NCBI RefSeq assembly: GCF_027214025.1
Contig: NZ_JAPWHB010000009.1
Span: 1 to 64,000 of the forward strand
Reading direction: 5' to 3'
Source of the DNA: Parahoeflea alexandrii
Lineage (GTDB): Bacteria; Pseudomonadota; Alphaproteobacteria; Rhizobiales; Rhizobiaceae
DNA length: 64,000 nucleotides
Position numbers and translations under genes: made by a program. Positions 17,463 through 27,033 of the stretch are shown piece by piece (the stretch's first letter is position 1; each line of letters begins with the position of its first letter). The notes below the pieces were generated by a model that worked only from the letters and a program-made list of their open reading frames with translations, was not told the origin of the DNA and ran no database searches.

Positions 17463-19625
17463 TCATGCCGAATCGGCGGGATTTTGGGCGGTCCCGGTAT
17501 CCGGCTTCGGGTACATCGAGTTCGTTATCATCTGCCGGAGTCCGGATAGCCAATTCGTTTGTGGCCTTACGATAATATCGGCAATGCGTTCGCAGCTCCG
17601 ACCGTCATTGGGACCATTGAAGCGCCGGATACCGTGCCGCAAAAGCTCCCGCGCCCGTGCCGCAGTGGCCTCGTCGAAAAGCATGGCATGCACCATTTCA
17701 CCGACACGGCTCGGATCACTACACCCCATGCTCAGTCCCTCCGCGACGAAATCCACCACTTCGGTCTTGCCGCTGAAATCGCAGATCAGGGTCGGGGTGC
17801 CGATAATGGCGGCTTCAATGGCAATGTTGGACACCACCACGATCAGCAGATCGCTGGCGCCCAGCAGCTGGCCGAGAGGATATTGCTTGACGATATCGAT
17901 CCTGTCGCGAACCCCAAGCCGCTCGGCCATTGCCTCGAAATCAGCGATCTGGTCGCTTGGATGCAGCTTGAGAACGACATGCACGCCTTCGAGATTTGGC
18001 ACCGCACCAAGAACGGGATCAAGCTCGGTTTCGGGGTCCGGGAAGGCTTCCGTCCCAACGGTGACCAGCTTCTTGCCTTTTGCGCGTGGGAAATCTTCCT
18101 CGACACGGTGCCGGTCGGCGTCGCGGTTTCCCCCGTGGTGCTTGTCGTAGGTATGGGCACCCACGACTTCTATCGTGTTTGGCTTTACTCCCGCCTTTAC
18201 CATGTGGTCACGGATTTGATCACCATAGGCGAGATGATAAGGCGCCGGGAAGAAATAACCGTCTGGCCGATGTCCCAGAAGGATCGGGAAATGCCCAATC
18301 CACGGGGTGTGGTGCGCGACAGCCTTGCGCCCGAAAGCGACTGCAAGCGGCAAAGTTTCATTTATCGACAACACCGCGTGAACCCGGCCATTTCTTGCTA
18401 TATGTTCGTAGAGATGATGCAAATCGCGCTGACGCCGCATGAAGTAAGGCCAATTCATTTCGAAATGGAACCGAATCGCCGAGGCCAAAAGTGGTTGGTC
18501 TTTGTTCAATTGCATGAGTGGCCAGTTCAGCTTTTCCCCGCGCAGCTCGCTCTTCTGCAGTGAGGTGTAAATCAAAGACAAACCTTGAACGTCTGTTCTA
18601 TCCACGGTGAAAAGCGAATCTGTGACAAGCACAACTTTCATGCCGCGCGCTTCAACGGCCTGCGCAATTTTTATGGCCGGGTCCAGATTCACTTTTGAGC
18701 CGGAGTCACTGACGGTTATCAGAACCCGTTCTTGTTTATCAAGATTAGGTATTTCCTCGAAAGGTAACGACTCGGAGGTCGGCTTGATACCTATTAGAAA
18801 TTCGGCAAGCTGCAATTTCCATTTGTTTAGGCTCGAGTTTTTGTCGGCATACTTTGATGTTTTCTGCCGTTGATAAATTCGTTCGCCGATGCGGTTACTC
18901 AACTGCATCAACCGTACGCCAATCCGCTTTCTTTTATTTGCAAAGAACTCGCTGATGTCACCTGTGTGAATTGCCCTAACGTTACGGAGGAATCGTAAGA
19001 AGCGGATTCTCATGCGCTTCTTGAAATTGCGTGCGCGCTTGTCGTTTCGGATCAGCGATTGTGGCAAAGTTAGGCGACGAACGAGGAGCGGATGTACTTG
19101 AACAAAGTGATTCACCATGAAGCGGAGACGCTTGGCATGAACAATCGGAAGATGCCTGTTTTGCCACCCGATCGCGAGGTGATCTGCGAGTTCCCGGCTT
19201 AGTCTTCGGGACGCCAGGCGAAAACACTCATACGTGTCTCGATCTACCAAAATCACGCAATTATGTGTGTTTGCAGCGGCTTTGTAGGCCAGCATGATGT
19301 GAAACCAGCTACTAGCAATCTCATGATAGCTGGTGAGCAACACGTCGTGTTTAGATCGCCACCTCACGGCCGAAACCAAATTGTCTACTAGTTGATAAGC
19401 CTGCCACTCGACCTCATTTATTTCGTGAGTCGTCAGCGTAGTGCGAAAGGGCTTAGCATCCCACCTTCGCTCTTCATACTCAAGTACAGTAGGGCTATTC
19501 GCAAGCAAGTTAATGCTGTCCGCTGGCCAGCCCATAATCTCGTCGAGCTGCCCAAGAAGCTCCAGATCATTTTTGTGGTTTCTAATGACCACAAAGTTGG
19601 CACGGTCAGGTTCAATGATAAGCAT
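17463..19625 (-). CDS. Large GT-B-like transferase, paralogue A of three
   Basis: 720 residues from ATG 19625, chosen because AGAGG lies at good spacing; an upstream start at 19667 lacks this. The C-terminal half has VVLKLHPSD, PLGQLLGASDLL, IEAAIIGTPTLICDFSGK and RRFNGPNDGRSCERIADII, shared with the genes at 20685 and 27034. A central HTPWIGHFPILLG/HRPDGYFFPAPYHLAYG block is also shared. The His-Pro motif and following helices recall GT-B glycosyl- and glycerophosphotransferases. In this locus it could transfer a CMP-activated nonulosonate, but this is inference. An inserted basic stretch (about residues 170-290) is specific to this copy, and the first half of the gene has distinctly lower GC than the second. 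Confidence 0.62.
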   Translation of the reverse strand: MLIIEPDRANFVVIRNHKNDLELLGQLDEIMGWPADSINLLANSPTVLEYEERRWDAKPFRTTLTTHEINEVEWQAYQLVDNLVSAVRWRSKHDVLLTSYHEIASSWFHIMLAYKAAANTHNCVILVDRDTYECFRLASRRLSRELADHLAIGWQNRHLPIVHAKRLRFMVNHFVQVHPLLVRRLTLPQSLIRNDKRARNFKKRMRIRFLRFLRNVRAIHTGDISEFFANKRKRIGVRLMQLSNRIGERIYQRQKTSKYADKNSSLNKWKLQLAEFLIGIKPTSESLPFEEIPNLDKQERVLITVSDSGSKVNLDPAIKIAQAVEARGMKVVLVTDSLFTVDRTDVQGLSLIYTSLQKSELRGEKLNWPLMQLNKDQPLLASAIRFHFEMNWPYFMRRQRDLHHLYEHIARNGRVHAVLSINETLPLAVAFGRKAVAHHTPWIGHFPILLGHRPDGYFFPAPYHLAYGDQIRDHMVKAGVKPNTIEVVGAHTYDKHHGGNRDADRHRVEEDFPRAKGKKLVTVGTEAFPDPETELDPVLGAVPNLEGVHVVLKLHPSDQIADFEAMAERLGVRDRIDIVKQYPLGQLLGASDLLIVVVSNIAIEAAIIGTPTLICDFSGKTEVVDFVAEGLSMGCSDPSRVGEMVHAMLFDEATAARARELLRHGIRRFNGPNDGRSCERIADIIVRPQTNWLSGLRQMITNSMYPKPDTGTAQNPADSA

Positions 19626-19771
19626 GCAAGCCTCTTGGGACCAACCGGTGTGGATGCCGAATGGCAAATCCCGCTCAACGGTGCCTCTGCGATTTCGCGC
19701 GACTTATCGGACATTTTGTCTGCCAGCGCAACACGATCAAGCGCCGGCAACCCGCCGAAAACCGATCTCTC

Positions 19772-20644
19772 TCACGACCAGAATCTGCGCACCTGCAGGT
19801 GCATGCGCGGCACCATCAGCCAGGAGTAGAGAAGGTTCCACACGCCCCTGGCCATCTGTGTGCGGGTCTTCAGCCGGCTGGCAGCATATTCGAGCGCTAC
19901 ATAGGCAAACAGGTGCCTGCGGATGGAACGATCAAGACGCGGATCGGACCGGTATTTTTGCAAGAGGTAATCGCCTGCGGCCTTGACCCTGGCGAAAACC
20001 GGCCGGCCTCCGAGATGGATGATTGCCAGCGGCTCCGGCACGACGGCAAGATCCCCACCCGCCAACGCGAAGCGGGCGAACCAGTCCACATCCTCCAGCC
20101 GCAGCATGTTCTGGTCATAGGGGCCGACTGCCTCGAACGCCTCGCGGCCAATCAGGACGGTCGAGCCCGGACAGAACCAGCAGCCGGAAAAGAACATCGA
20201 CGGATCTGCGCTTGGGACCGGGACGCGCTGCTCGCGCCGCCCGTCCGCGAAGCGGTATTCGAAGCCCGAGGCAATCGCGGTCCGTTTCGGCTGGGCCCCA
20301 TTGGCTGCAATGAAATCAATCTGGCGCTCAAGCTTGTGCGTGACCCATTCATCGTCGGAATCAAGCCAGGCGATCCAGGTTCCGCGCGCGGCCCGGGCGC
20401 CGGCGTTGCGCGCAGCCCCCGCTCCGCTGTTGACGGGCTGCCGCACCAGCCTGATGCGCGCATCGCCTTTCACGTCATCCGGCAGCGCGAAGGGCGGCGT
20501 GGAACCGTCATCGACCACGATCAATTCGAAATCGGCGAAGCCCTGCGCCAGAACCGAGCGGATCGAGGCGGTCGCCGTATCCTGGCGGTTGAAGACGGGA
20601 ATGACCACACTGACCAAAGGAGTGTCATTTTGCGGCAAGCTCAC
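19772..20644 (-). CDS. Family 2 glycosyltransferase
   Basis: Inverting GT-A enzyme of 290 residues with GTG start. VSVVIPVFNRQDTATASI begins the nucleotide-binding fold, ELIVVDDGS the first acidic pair, AWLDSDDEW the metal-binding Asp-x-Asp, and RLEDVDWFAR the catalytic acidic segment. No membrane helices except a weakly hydrophobic C-terminus. It lies between paralogues A and B of the large GT-B family and is probably one of the assembly enzymes of the same glycan. Donor sugar unknown. Confidence 0.88.
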   Translation of the reverse strand: MSLPQNDTPLVSVVIPVFNRQDTATASIRSVLAQGFADFELIVVDDGSTPPFALPDDVKGDARIRLVRQPVNSGAGAARNAGARAARGTWIAWLDSDDEWVTHKLERQIDFIAANGAQPKRTAIASGFEYRFADGRREQRVPVPSADPSMFFSGCWFCPGSTVLIGREAFEAVGPYDQNMLRLEDVDWFARFALAGGDLAVVPEPLAIIHLGGRPVFARVKAAGDYLLQKYRSDPRLDRSIRRHLFAYVALEYAASRLKTRTQMARGVWNLLYSWLMVPRMHLQVRRFWS

Positions 20645-20684
20645 GATACGATCATCCCATCAGGTCCGGTGCACACTGACACTC

Positions 20685-22433
20685 TCACGTGTTTAGACCC
20701 TCTGCTGCTGCGCCCGCATCGACCCGATCGGCAGTCAACCGGGCGATGCGTCTGGCGCTGTGCCCGTCGTTCGGCCCGTTGAACCGCTCGATACCGTCGT
20801 GCATTTTCCGGTTGGCAAGCTCCGCCGTCGCAGGGTCGAACAGGATGGCCTCGGCCTGCCGCCGGACTTCGGCGGGATTGGTGCAGCCCAGGCAGAGCCC
20901 CTCCCCGACGAAATCCAGAACCGCCGACTTGCCGCTGAAGTCGCAGACCAGCGTGGGCGTGCCGACAACCGCGGCCTCGATGATCACCGTCGACATGACC
21001 GACACCAGCAAGTCGGCGGCGCCGAGCAATTGTCCGAGCGGATAGCGGTGAACCATGTCGATCCGGTCCGCGACGCCAGCCCGCTCCGTCATTTTCTGCA
21101 TGAAGGCCGGATCATCGTCCGGGTGCAGCTTGAAGATCACATGCGCGCCGGCGATCTGGGTGACCGCCTGCAATATCGGAACCAGTTCCGTCGCCGGATC
21201 GGGAAAGGCCTCGCTGGTCACGACAATCAGGCGATTGCCGGCCAGGCGCGGGAAATCGGCTTCCACCGCGGTCCGGTCCGCCGCCCTGTCGCGGCCCAGA
21301 TGCGCATCGAATGCCGGGCTGCCTACGACATGGATGCTTGCCCTGTCCTTGCCGGTCGAGGCGATATGGTCGGCAAGCTGGCCCCCGTAGGCGAGATGCT
21401 CGCTCGCGGGGAAGAAATAGTGATCCGGGCAGCGCCCGATGGTGGCGCCGAAATGCCCCGACCAGGGCAGCGACCGCGCACGCGCCCAGAGCCCGGCGGC
21501 GATCGAGACCGGCAAGGTTTCGGGGATTGAAAGAACGGCCCGGATGCTGCAGAGCCGGCCGGCAATGCCGAGGACGCGCTGGCCCCGGTCGAAGCGGGTG
21601 ACGTATTTCGGCCAGCCCCAGGCAAGCGACCTGTCAAGCGCGGTCACGAGCGTCTGCGGCAACGAACCCGCCGCGTCGACCGACTGCCATTTCGGCGACG
21701 CCGACGTGACCGGGAAGACTGGCAGGTCACCGTCAATCGTCAGCACGTTGCGCCGAGAAAGATCGGGATCTTCGGCAACCAGTGAAACTTCCGTGAGCAG
21801 CAGGATCTGCACCTTGAGGGCATCCAGCTCGGGAAGGATCGCCTTGAGAGGCCTCAGATTGATTCCGGTTCCCGAGTCATTGCACGTCACAATGGCAACC
21901 TTGCGGCCCGCAAGCCGGACCGCCGCGCGGGCTGCGGCAGGAAGTTGCCGCGCCAATCGCAGGCCACGCCTTGCAGGGCGCAGCAGCGAACGGATGCGGC
22001 GCAGCACGGAGGGCGGCGGTTCCGCGCCATTCTCTCCGGCTGGATCGAACGCGGCCATCATCGGCTGATCCATCAGCGCAAGTGCTACATCGCCCTGCAT
22101 CAGGACTTCATGCATGGCGAGAACGCGCAGCGAACCGGTGGCGATTTCATGATAAGCGCTGGTGAGGATGTCCTTTTGAGCCCCGTCGTGTTGGGCATCG
22201 AGCAGCGCATCCGCCATCCCGTAGGCCTGCTCTTCGAGACGGGAAAGTGCGGCGGCACCAAGCGCTTCCTCTATGGGGACAATCTCCCGCTCGCCATCGG
22301 CGACTGCAAGCGAACCGGCGGCGGTTCCCACCACCCGACCCGCAGGCAGTTTCATACCGGCCAGCGCCGCTCGTGCCGCCTCGTCATCCCTCGCGATCAG
22401 GGTGGAAGCGCCATTCAGAGCCAGCCTGCGCAT
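20685..22433 (-). CDS. Large GT-B-like transferase, paralogue B of three
   Basis: 582 residues from ATG 22433; a GTG six bases earlier is also possible. Shares with paralogues A and C the blocks VAIVTCNDSGTGINL, SIPETLPVSIAAGL, SGHFGATIGRCPDHYFFPAS, VIFKLHPDD, PLGQLLGAADLL, GTPTLVCDFSGKS and ERFNGPNDGHSARRIARL. The N-terminal 190 residues hold a YHEIATGSLR motif also present in A. It starts right after the stop of the DPM1-like GT2 gene, so the pair is coupled. Predicted cytoplasmic glycosyltransferase; the specific family is not one I can name with certainty. Confidence 0.62.
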   Translation of the reverse strand: MRRLALNGASTLIARDDEAARAALAGMKLPAGRVVGTAAGSLAVADGEREIVPIEEALGAAALSRLEEQAYGMADALLDAQHDGAQKDILTSAYHEIATGSLRVLAMHEVLMQGDVALALMDQPMMAAFDPAGENGAEPPPSVLRRIRSLLRPARRGLRLARQLPAAARAAVRLAGRKVAIVTCNDSGTGINLRPLKAILPELDALKVQILLLTEVSLVAEDPDLSRRNVLTIDGDLPVFPVTSASPKWQSVDAAGSLPQTLVTALDRSLAWGWPKYVTRFDRGQRVLGIAGRLCSIRAVLSIPETLPVSIAAGLWARARSLPWSGHFGATIGRCPDHYFFPASEHLAYGGQLADHIASTGKDRASIHVVGSPAFDAHLGRDRAADRTAVEADFPRLAGNRLIVVTSEAFPDPATELVPILQAVTQIAGAHVIFKLHPDDDPAFMQKMTERAGVADRIDMVHRYPLGQLLGAADLLVSVMSTVIIEAAVVGTPTLVCDFSGKSAVLDFVGEGLCLGCTNPAEVRRQAEAILFDPATAELANRKMHDGIERFNGPNDGHSARRIARLTADRVDAGAAAEGLNT

Positions 22434-22439
22434 CGGCAC

Positions 22440-23093
22440 TTACCGTCCGAAATGCTTGAAGAACGCGATGACGGCGGCACGCCCGATGATATAGTTGGCC
22501 TTGAGGTTGCCGCCGATGCGGGCCTGGCCGACGCGCGGCGCTGTCGGGACAGGCAGCTGGTCAAGCTTGCCGCCCTGGCGCACGATGAACAACATGAATT
22601 CGGTGCCGATCGAGCGATAGCTGTCGAACCAGCCGAGCTTTCGGTAATAGCTCATGCGGTAGGCCTTCATGCCGCAAAGCGGGTCCTGCAATCCGTAGAA
22701 TTTGCGCGCCATGATCTGAAACGCCAGTTCCGAAACGCGCGGCACGAAGTCGCGAATGCCGACCACCAGGTCGGCACCTTCGTCGAGACGCTTGACGAAC
22801 TCGGGAATGAGATCGCCGGGCAACTGGCCATCGGCATCGATGGTGATGGCGTAGTCGAACCCGAGCGCATCGGCACGGGCAAATCCGGACGACAAGGCGC
22901 CGTCATAGCCCTGGTTGACCTCATGGGTGACCACATCGGCGCCAAGGCTGCGCGACAGTTCGGCGGTGCCGTCGGTCGAACCGTCATCGACAACGATCGG
23001 CTGTCCGAAGGCGGACACGACCTTGAGCACCGGTGCAATCGTGTCCGCCTCGTTGAGAGCCGGAATGATGATGGCTAGTCGAGGTGAGCCCAT
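22440..23093 (-). CDS. Family 2 glycosyltransferase, dolichol-phosphate mannosyltransferase-like
   Basis: 217 residues from ATG 23093; AGGGGAG lies upstream and the longer frame lacks support. LAIIIPALNEADTI, PIVVDDGSTDGT, YAITIDADGQLPGDLI and DLVVGIRDFVPR are the DPM1/GT2 landmarks. It has no C-terminal membrane helices, unlike bacterial ArnC or GtrB, so it is the soluble short form. It overlaps the NeuB gene by 19 bp. Likely transfers a sugar to a polyprenyl phosphate or adds a residue to the growing glycan. Confidence 0.85.
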   Translation of the reverse strand: MGSPRLAIIIPALNEADTIAPVLKVVSAFGQPIVVDDGSTDGTAELSRSLGADVVTHEVNQGYDGALSSGFARADALGFDYAITIDADGQLPGDLIPEFVKRLDEGADLVVGIRDFVPRVSELAFQIMARKFYGLQDPLCGMKAYRMSYYRKLGWFDSYRSIGTEFMLFIVRQGGKLDQLPVPTAPRVGQARIGGNLKANYIIGRAAVIAFFKHFGR

Positions 23094-24157
23094 GTGAGAT
23101 GCTCCCCTTGCTTGACCGCTGACCGCAATGTTTTTCCGACGATCCGGTCTTCCATGTAGGGCGCAAAACCATCTCTGGGACAAGGACGCAGAGCCTCGAG
23201 ATCGGCGCTGGTCAGAACCTCGCCCGGAGCCAGGTCACGCTTTGCACGCAGGCCGCGGCGCTGAACCACCACGGTGTCGATCTCGTTGTCCTCGACCTTC
23301 TTGATCCCGTCGCCGAGCGCCATTTCGAGCTCGCGGGTGCGATCCATCATGTCGCGCCAGGTGCGTGGGTCCATGGCGAACTTGTGGTCCGGACCGGTGC
23401 GGGTGGTGTCGTCGGTGAAGTGCTTTTCCATGATCCTGCCGCCCAGGGCGACCGCTCCGAGCACGGTTGCATGGCCGGGCGTGTGGTCGCTCAGCCCGAG
23501 GATCATGCCCGGATACATGGCGGCGAAGGTCTTGAGCACGTTGAGCTTGATGTATTTGAAGTTCTCGAGGCTCGCGGTGTAGTTGGTGTTGCACTGAAGC
23601 AGGGCAACCTTCTCGTTGACGGCAAGTGCTGCCTGCACGGCGCGGTCGGCATCCTCGGCGTTGGCGGCGCCACAGGCGAGAATCGTGGGTTTGCCCTTCC
23701 TGGCGACATACTCGATATATTGCGGCCAGGAAACATCGCCCGAACCGATCTTGTAGGCCGGCAGGTGCGGATCAAGCTCGTCGACAAGATCATAGGAATA
23801 GGGTGTGGTGAAAAAGCTCACGCCGGCGGCCTTGGAGGCCAGCTTCAGTTCCTCTGTCCAGTCGGGATTGACCGAGGCCGCCTGATAGACTTCGAAAACC
23901 GATTTCTCCCACTTCGACTGGTGCGACATGGCTTCGGCCGGCATGCTTCTGAAGCCGACATCGGAGACGATCGATTTCGCCTGGAAATGCTGGAACTTGA
24001 CCGCGTCCGCCCCTGCGTCGGCCGCCAGCTTGATCAGGTCCTTGGCACGCTGCAATTCGCCATCGTGGTTGGCGCCAATGTCGGCAATGAAGTAGGTCGG
24101 ATGATCGAGGCCGATGGTCTTGCCATCAATTTCGAATTCGGCGGCTGGCTTGTTCAT
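23075..24157 (-). CDS. neuB: NeuB-family nonulosonic acid synthase
   Basis: Condenses phosphoenolpyruvate with an N-acylated hexose to give a nine-carbon sugar acid (Neu5Ac, Pse or Leg type). 360 residues: a TIM barrel (about 1-280) with FIADIGANHDGELQRAKDLI, KFQHFQAKSIV, PAYKIGSGDVSWPQYI, ILGLSDHTPGHA and IMEKHFTDDTTRTGPDHKF, then a C-terminal SAF antifreeze-like domain (about 290-355, RRGLRAKRDLAPGEVL). These are diagnostic of the family. Which hexose it uses cannot be told from sequence. Surrounded by glycosyltransferase, RmlD-like and aminotransferase genes in one transcription direction. PseI and LegI are the main alternative names. Confidence 0.93.
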   Translation of the reverse strand: MNKPAAEFEIDGKTIGLDHPTYFIADIGANHDGELQRAKDLIKLAADAGADAVKFQHFQAKSIVSDVGFRSMPAEAMSHQSKWEKSVFEVYQAASVNPDWTEELKLASKAAGVSFFTTPYSYDLVDELDPHLPAYKIGSGDVSWPQYIEYVARKGKPTILACGAANAEDADRAVQAALAVNEKVALLQCNTNYTASLENFKYIKLNVLKTFAAMYPGMILGLSDHTPGHATVLGAVALGGRIMEKHFTDDTTRTGPDHKFAMDPRTWRDMMDRTRELEMALGDGIKKVEDNEIDTVVVQRRGLRAKRDLAPGEVLTSADLEALRPCPRDGFAPYMEDRIVGKTLRSAVKQGEHLTWAHLD

Positions 24158-24198
24158 TGTCAGTCTCCCTGGCGTCTTTGCATGTGACCTGACCGCCT

Positions 24199-25041
24199 CT
24201 AGAGGGCAGCGATCTCGTCTTTCAGATCTGGAAGCGTTACGGAAAACGCCTGTTCGAAGCGCGTAACGTTCATTCGCATGTCCCGTGGCCTATAGGCCAT
24301 AAGCGACATGTCGGCAACGCTGCCCTTCTTCATCGCCCCTGCATCGAGCCCCAGATGCCCGGCCAGAACCAGCGCAAAATCGGCCTTCGACATGCCGCCG
24401 TGCGAACCGAGATTGAAGATGCCGGGGCGGCGCGCCTCGATGGTCCGGGTGATCATCGCAACCAGGCTGTCGAGCCCCAAGGGACTGAACAGCACATCGG
24501 TGAAGCCGGTGAACTCCGTACCCGCCCGCAGGGTCTTTTCCAGCCAGTCGCTGAAACTCGGCCGGCCCTCCAACTGGCTGTGACCGAAGAAGTTGGTCCG
24601 CAGTACCGTGGCCGGCATCCTCAACGCCGCGAGCTCCCCGGCATATTTCGAGAAGGCGTAGGTGTTGGCGACATGGACATCGTCCTCCCCGAACGGCCCG
24701 TTGCCTTCGTAGACCTGGTCGGTCGAGATCTGCACGAGATGAGAACCGGGTCGCTTCTCAAGGGCTGAGACCAGGTTTTCGACCAGCTTGACGTTGATGC
24801 GGTAGGCTTCGTTGGGGACCTCTTCGCAGCGGTCGACATTCGTCAGCGCCGCCAGGTTGACCACAACGTCGGGTTCTGAGGCGGCAACCAGATCGGCGGC
24901 AACAGCCGCATCGGTCAGGTCGCCGGCGACGTCCATTCCCTTGCTGTTGCCGTGAGCAACAACGTCCATGCCGGCAGCACGCAACGCCGGCACGAGGCTG
25001 TGCCCGAGCATTCCACTGGCTCCAGCCAAGAATACGCGCAT
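24199..25041 (-). CDS. RmlD-like SDR sugar reductase
   Basis: 280 residues of the RmlD substrate-binding family, which reduces 4-keto groups of nucleotide sugars. N-terminal AGASGMLGHSLV binds NAD(P)H; VVNLAALTNVDRCE, QISTDQVYEG and TYAFSKYAGE (Tyr-x-x-x-Lys) are present. No rmlA, rmlB or rmlC neighbours occur, so a dTDP-rhamnose role is not supported. In this setting it more likely reduces an intermediate of the nonulosonate or a 6-deoxy sugar. Lies between the aminotransferase and NeuB genes with short gaps. Confidence 0.82.
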   Translation of the reverse strand: MRVFLAGASGMLGHSLVPALRAAGMDVVAHGNSKGMDVAGDLTDAAVAADLVAASEPDVVVNLAALTNVDRCEEVPNEAYRINVKLVENLVSALEKRPGSHLVQISTDQVYEGNGPFGEDDVHVANTYAFSKYAGELAALRMPATVLRTNFFGHSQLEGRPSFSDWLEKTLRAGTEFTGFTDVLFSPLGLDSLVAMITRTIEARRPGIFNLGSHGGMSKADFALVLAGHLGLDAGAMKKGSVADMSLMAYRPRDMRMNVTRFEQAFSVTLPDLKDEIAAL

Positions 25042-25076
25042 TGAAGTCTCCCCCGGTGGCTCGAAATTGCTGCCGG

Positions 25077-26273
25077 TCAGGACAGGCTGGCGATGGTCTC
25101 TGCCAGGATTTCAGCCTGGCGGTCGGCCTCGGCGAGATCCCAGTAGTTGGTCTTGAACTGCATCAGCCGCGGCTGCAGGTCTTCGGCCACCGGGCAAAGA
25201 CCGCGCTGGTATTTCGCCTTGTTGTCTTCGGAAATGAAGCGCTCGCGGCCGAGCAGGTTCATGTCGCGGAACATCGGCTCGAGATAGGTGAGCTGCCATG
25301 CGCCGTAGACGCCGTGACCGCCGCGCGACTTGAACGCGTCGCGGACCTTGTTCCAGCTGTGTTCGGGATGGCGCAGCTGGACGACATAGGTCCAGTAGCT
25401 GTTGACGCAATCGGCCGGCGTGAACTGCGGAATGAGCCATTCGCAGCCCTGCACCGCGGCATCGAGCTTCTTCGCCGCGTCGATGCGGGTCTGCACCAGC
25501 GGCTCGATGTTTTCGACCTGCGCAAGGGCAACCGCGGCGCAGAGTTCCGGCATGCGATAGTTCCAGCCCATGGTGACATGGCGCTCGTAGGTCGGCTCCT
25601 GGATGTCGTCCTTGGTGATCTTGCCCTTCTTGGCGCCGACGCCGGCATAACCCAGCGACTGCACCTTGCGGGTACGATCGGCGAGCTCGCCATCGTTGGT
25701 GATGACCATGCCGCCTTCGCCGGAGGTCAGGTGCTTGGAGCTCTGGAATGAGAAGCTGGCGGCGTGGCCGAGCATGCCGACCATGCGGCCCTTGTACTTG
25801 CCGAGGAAGCACTCGGCATTGTCTTCCATGACGAACAGATCATGCTTGCGCGCAAGCTCCATGATCGGATCCATGTCCGGTGACAGGCCGTAAAGCGCGA
25901 CCGTGATGATCGCCTTGGTCTTCTCGGTGATCCGCTCGGCAATCGATGCGGCCGAAATCTGGAAGGTGTCGGGTTCGACGTCTGCGAACACCGGCGTGGC
26001 GTTGGCCTGCAACACCGCGAATGTCGTGGCCGACATCGTCAGCGGAGGCACGATCACCTCGTCGCCGGGGCCGATGCCCTGTGCCTCAAGAAGCGCATGC
26101 ATGGTTGCCGTGCCATTGGTGAAGCTGAGGGAGTAATCACAGCCATACACCTGGCAAAACAGGTCTTCCAGCCGGCGGGTCATTATCGAGCCCTTGGAAC
26201 TGCGGAAATCCGTCGCCAGCACCTCCAGGACATATTTTTCCTCGTTGCCGAAAAGACGCTTGGACGTGGTCAT
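25077..26273 (-). CDS. DegT/DnrJ/EryC1/StrS sugar aminotransferase
   Basis: PLP-dependent enzyme of 398 residues that puts an amino group on a keto sugar, normally from glutamate. SLSFTNGTATMHALL forms the phosphate-binding turn, VMEDNAECFLG supplies the Asp facing the PLP ring, and SFSFQSSKHLTSGEGG contains the PLP-binding Lys. PseC/LegC-type function after PseB is the obvious guess, though the sequence is equally like perosamine or scyllosamine transaminases. ATGA overlap (4 bp) couples the downstream cytidylyltransferase frame region at 26270; both are read in the same direction. Confidence 0.87.
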   Translation of the reverse strand: MTTSKRLFGNEEKYVLEVLATDFRSSKGSIMTRRLEDLFCQVYGCDYSLSFTNGTATMHALLEAQGIGPGDEVIVPPLTMSATTFAVLQANATPVFADVEPDTFQISAASIAERITEKTKAIITVALYGLSPDMDPIMELARKHDLFVMEDNAECFLGKYKGRMVGMLGHAASFSFQSSKHLTSGEGGMVITNDGELADRTRKVQSLGYAGVGAKKGKITKDDIQEPTYERHVTMGWNYRMPELCAAVALAQVENIEPLVQTRIDAAKKLDAAVQGCEWLIPQFTPADCVNSYWTYVVQLRHPEHSWNKVRDAFKSRGGHGVYGAWQLTYLEPMFRDMNLLGRERFISEDNKAKYQRGLCPVAEDLQPRLMQFKTNYWDLAEADRQAEILAETIASLS

Positions 26274-27031
26274 GAATTTTCCTCGTTCAGGGATTTGAGA
26301 TAGCCTTCGTTGCGCACGGTGCCTGCATTGATGTCCCGCAATTCGGGCTTTTGCTTGAGCAGGGCGATCACGTCGCGATACGAAAACAGGTTGCTGCTTT
26401 TCCCCAATGCGGCGAAAATGGCCCGCATCAGTTCGAGATCATCGGGCTTGTCGACGGTCAGCCGCCAGTCACTGATGTTCTCCCGGTATTCGAAGTTCTT
26501 CACCTGGAACAGGTCCGGGTTCTTCCAGATGTAGGGTGTCACGTGTTCCCGCTCGGACGCAAGCCTGGCCTCGCGGTCCGCGCGGTCGAGTGCGGAAAAC
26601 CGGAACACCTCGATGTCCAGCCCCTCGGGGAAGGTCGGATTGAGCGTGTTGCTGCAATAGTCGAGCGAGGGATCTGCCAGAAGCGCATCGATGGCCTCGT
26701 CGATCACCGCCGCATCCTTGAGCGGGTCATCGGCGGTGATGCGGACGATCATGTCGGCGCCGGCCTGGCGCGCGGCGCCGATGAAGCGGGACAGCACGTC
26801 GTCGGTCGATCCGCGGTAGACCGGCACCTTCAGCTCTTCATCGAGGTAGCGGGCAAGCCGGTCGTCATCGGGCTCTTCGGTTGTCGCCACGACGATCTGC
26901 TCGATGTGTTTGGAGGCGGCGCAGCGCTCGACCACGTGCCGGATCAGCGGACGGCCTTCGATGTCGAGCAAGACCTTGCCCGGCAAGCGGCTGGAACCAA
27001 GTCGGGCCTGCACTATTCCGATGATTTTCAA
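26270..27031 (-). CDS. SpsF/PseF-type cytidylyltransferase (second copy)
   Basis: 253 residues with TTG start at 27031; this start is needed to keep IIGIVQARLGSSRLPGKVL, the CTP-binding motif. PLIRHVVERC, VRITADDPLKD and FPEGLDIEVFRF follow. It is the compact form of the gene at 6652. The likely role is CMP activation of the NeuB product before transfer. It sits directly before the aminotransferase gene (4-bp overlap) and 2 bases after the stop of paralogue C. Two copies in one locus suggest two CMP- (or other) activated sugars. Confidence 0.83.
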   Translation of the reverse strand: MKIIGIVQARLGSSRLPGKVLLDIEGRPLIRHVVERCAASKHIEQIVVATTEEPDDDRLARYLDEELKVPVYRGSTDDVLSRFIGAARQAGADMIVRITADDPLKDAAVIDEAIDALLADPSLDYCSNTLNPTFPEGLDIEVFRFSALDRADREARLASEREHVTPYIWKNPDLFQVKNFEYRENISDWRLTVDKPDDLELMRAIFAALGKSSNLFSYRDVIALLKQKPELRDINAGTVRNEGYLKSLNEENS

Positions 27032-27033
27032 GG

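Noticed and set aside
16204-18150. 648-codon plus-strand frame across the sialidase gene and the next gap
   Set aside because: Antisense to five visible Asp boxes; spans two real genes.
24199-25041. rmlD of a dTDP-rhamnose operon
   Set aside because: No rmlA, rmlB or rmlC genes in the window; kept only as an RmlD-like reductase.
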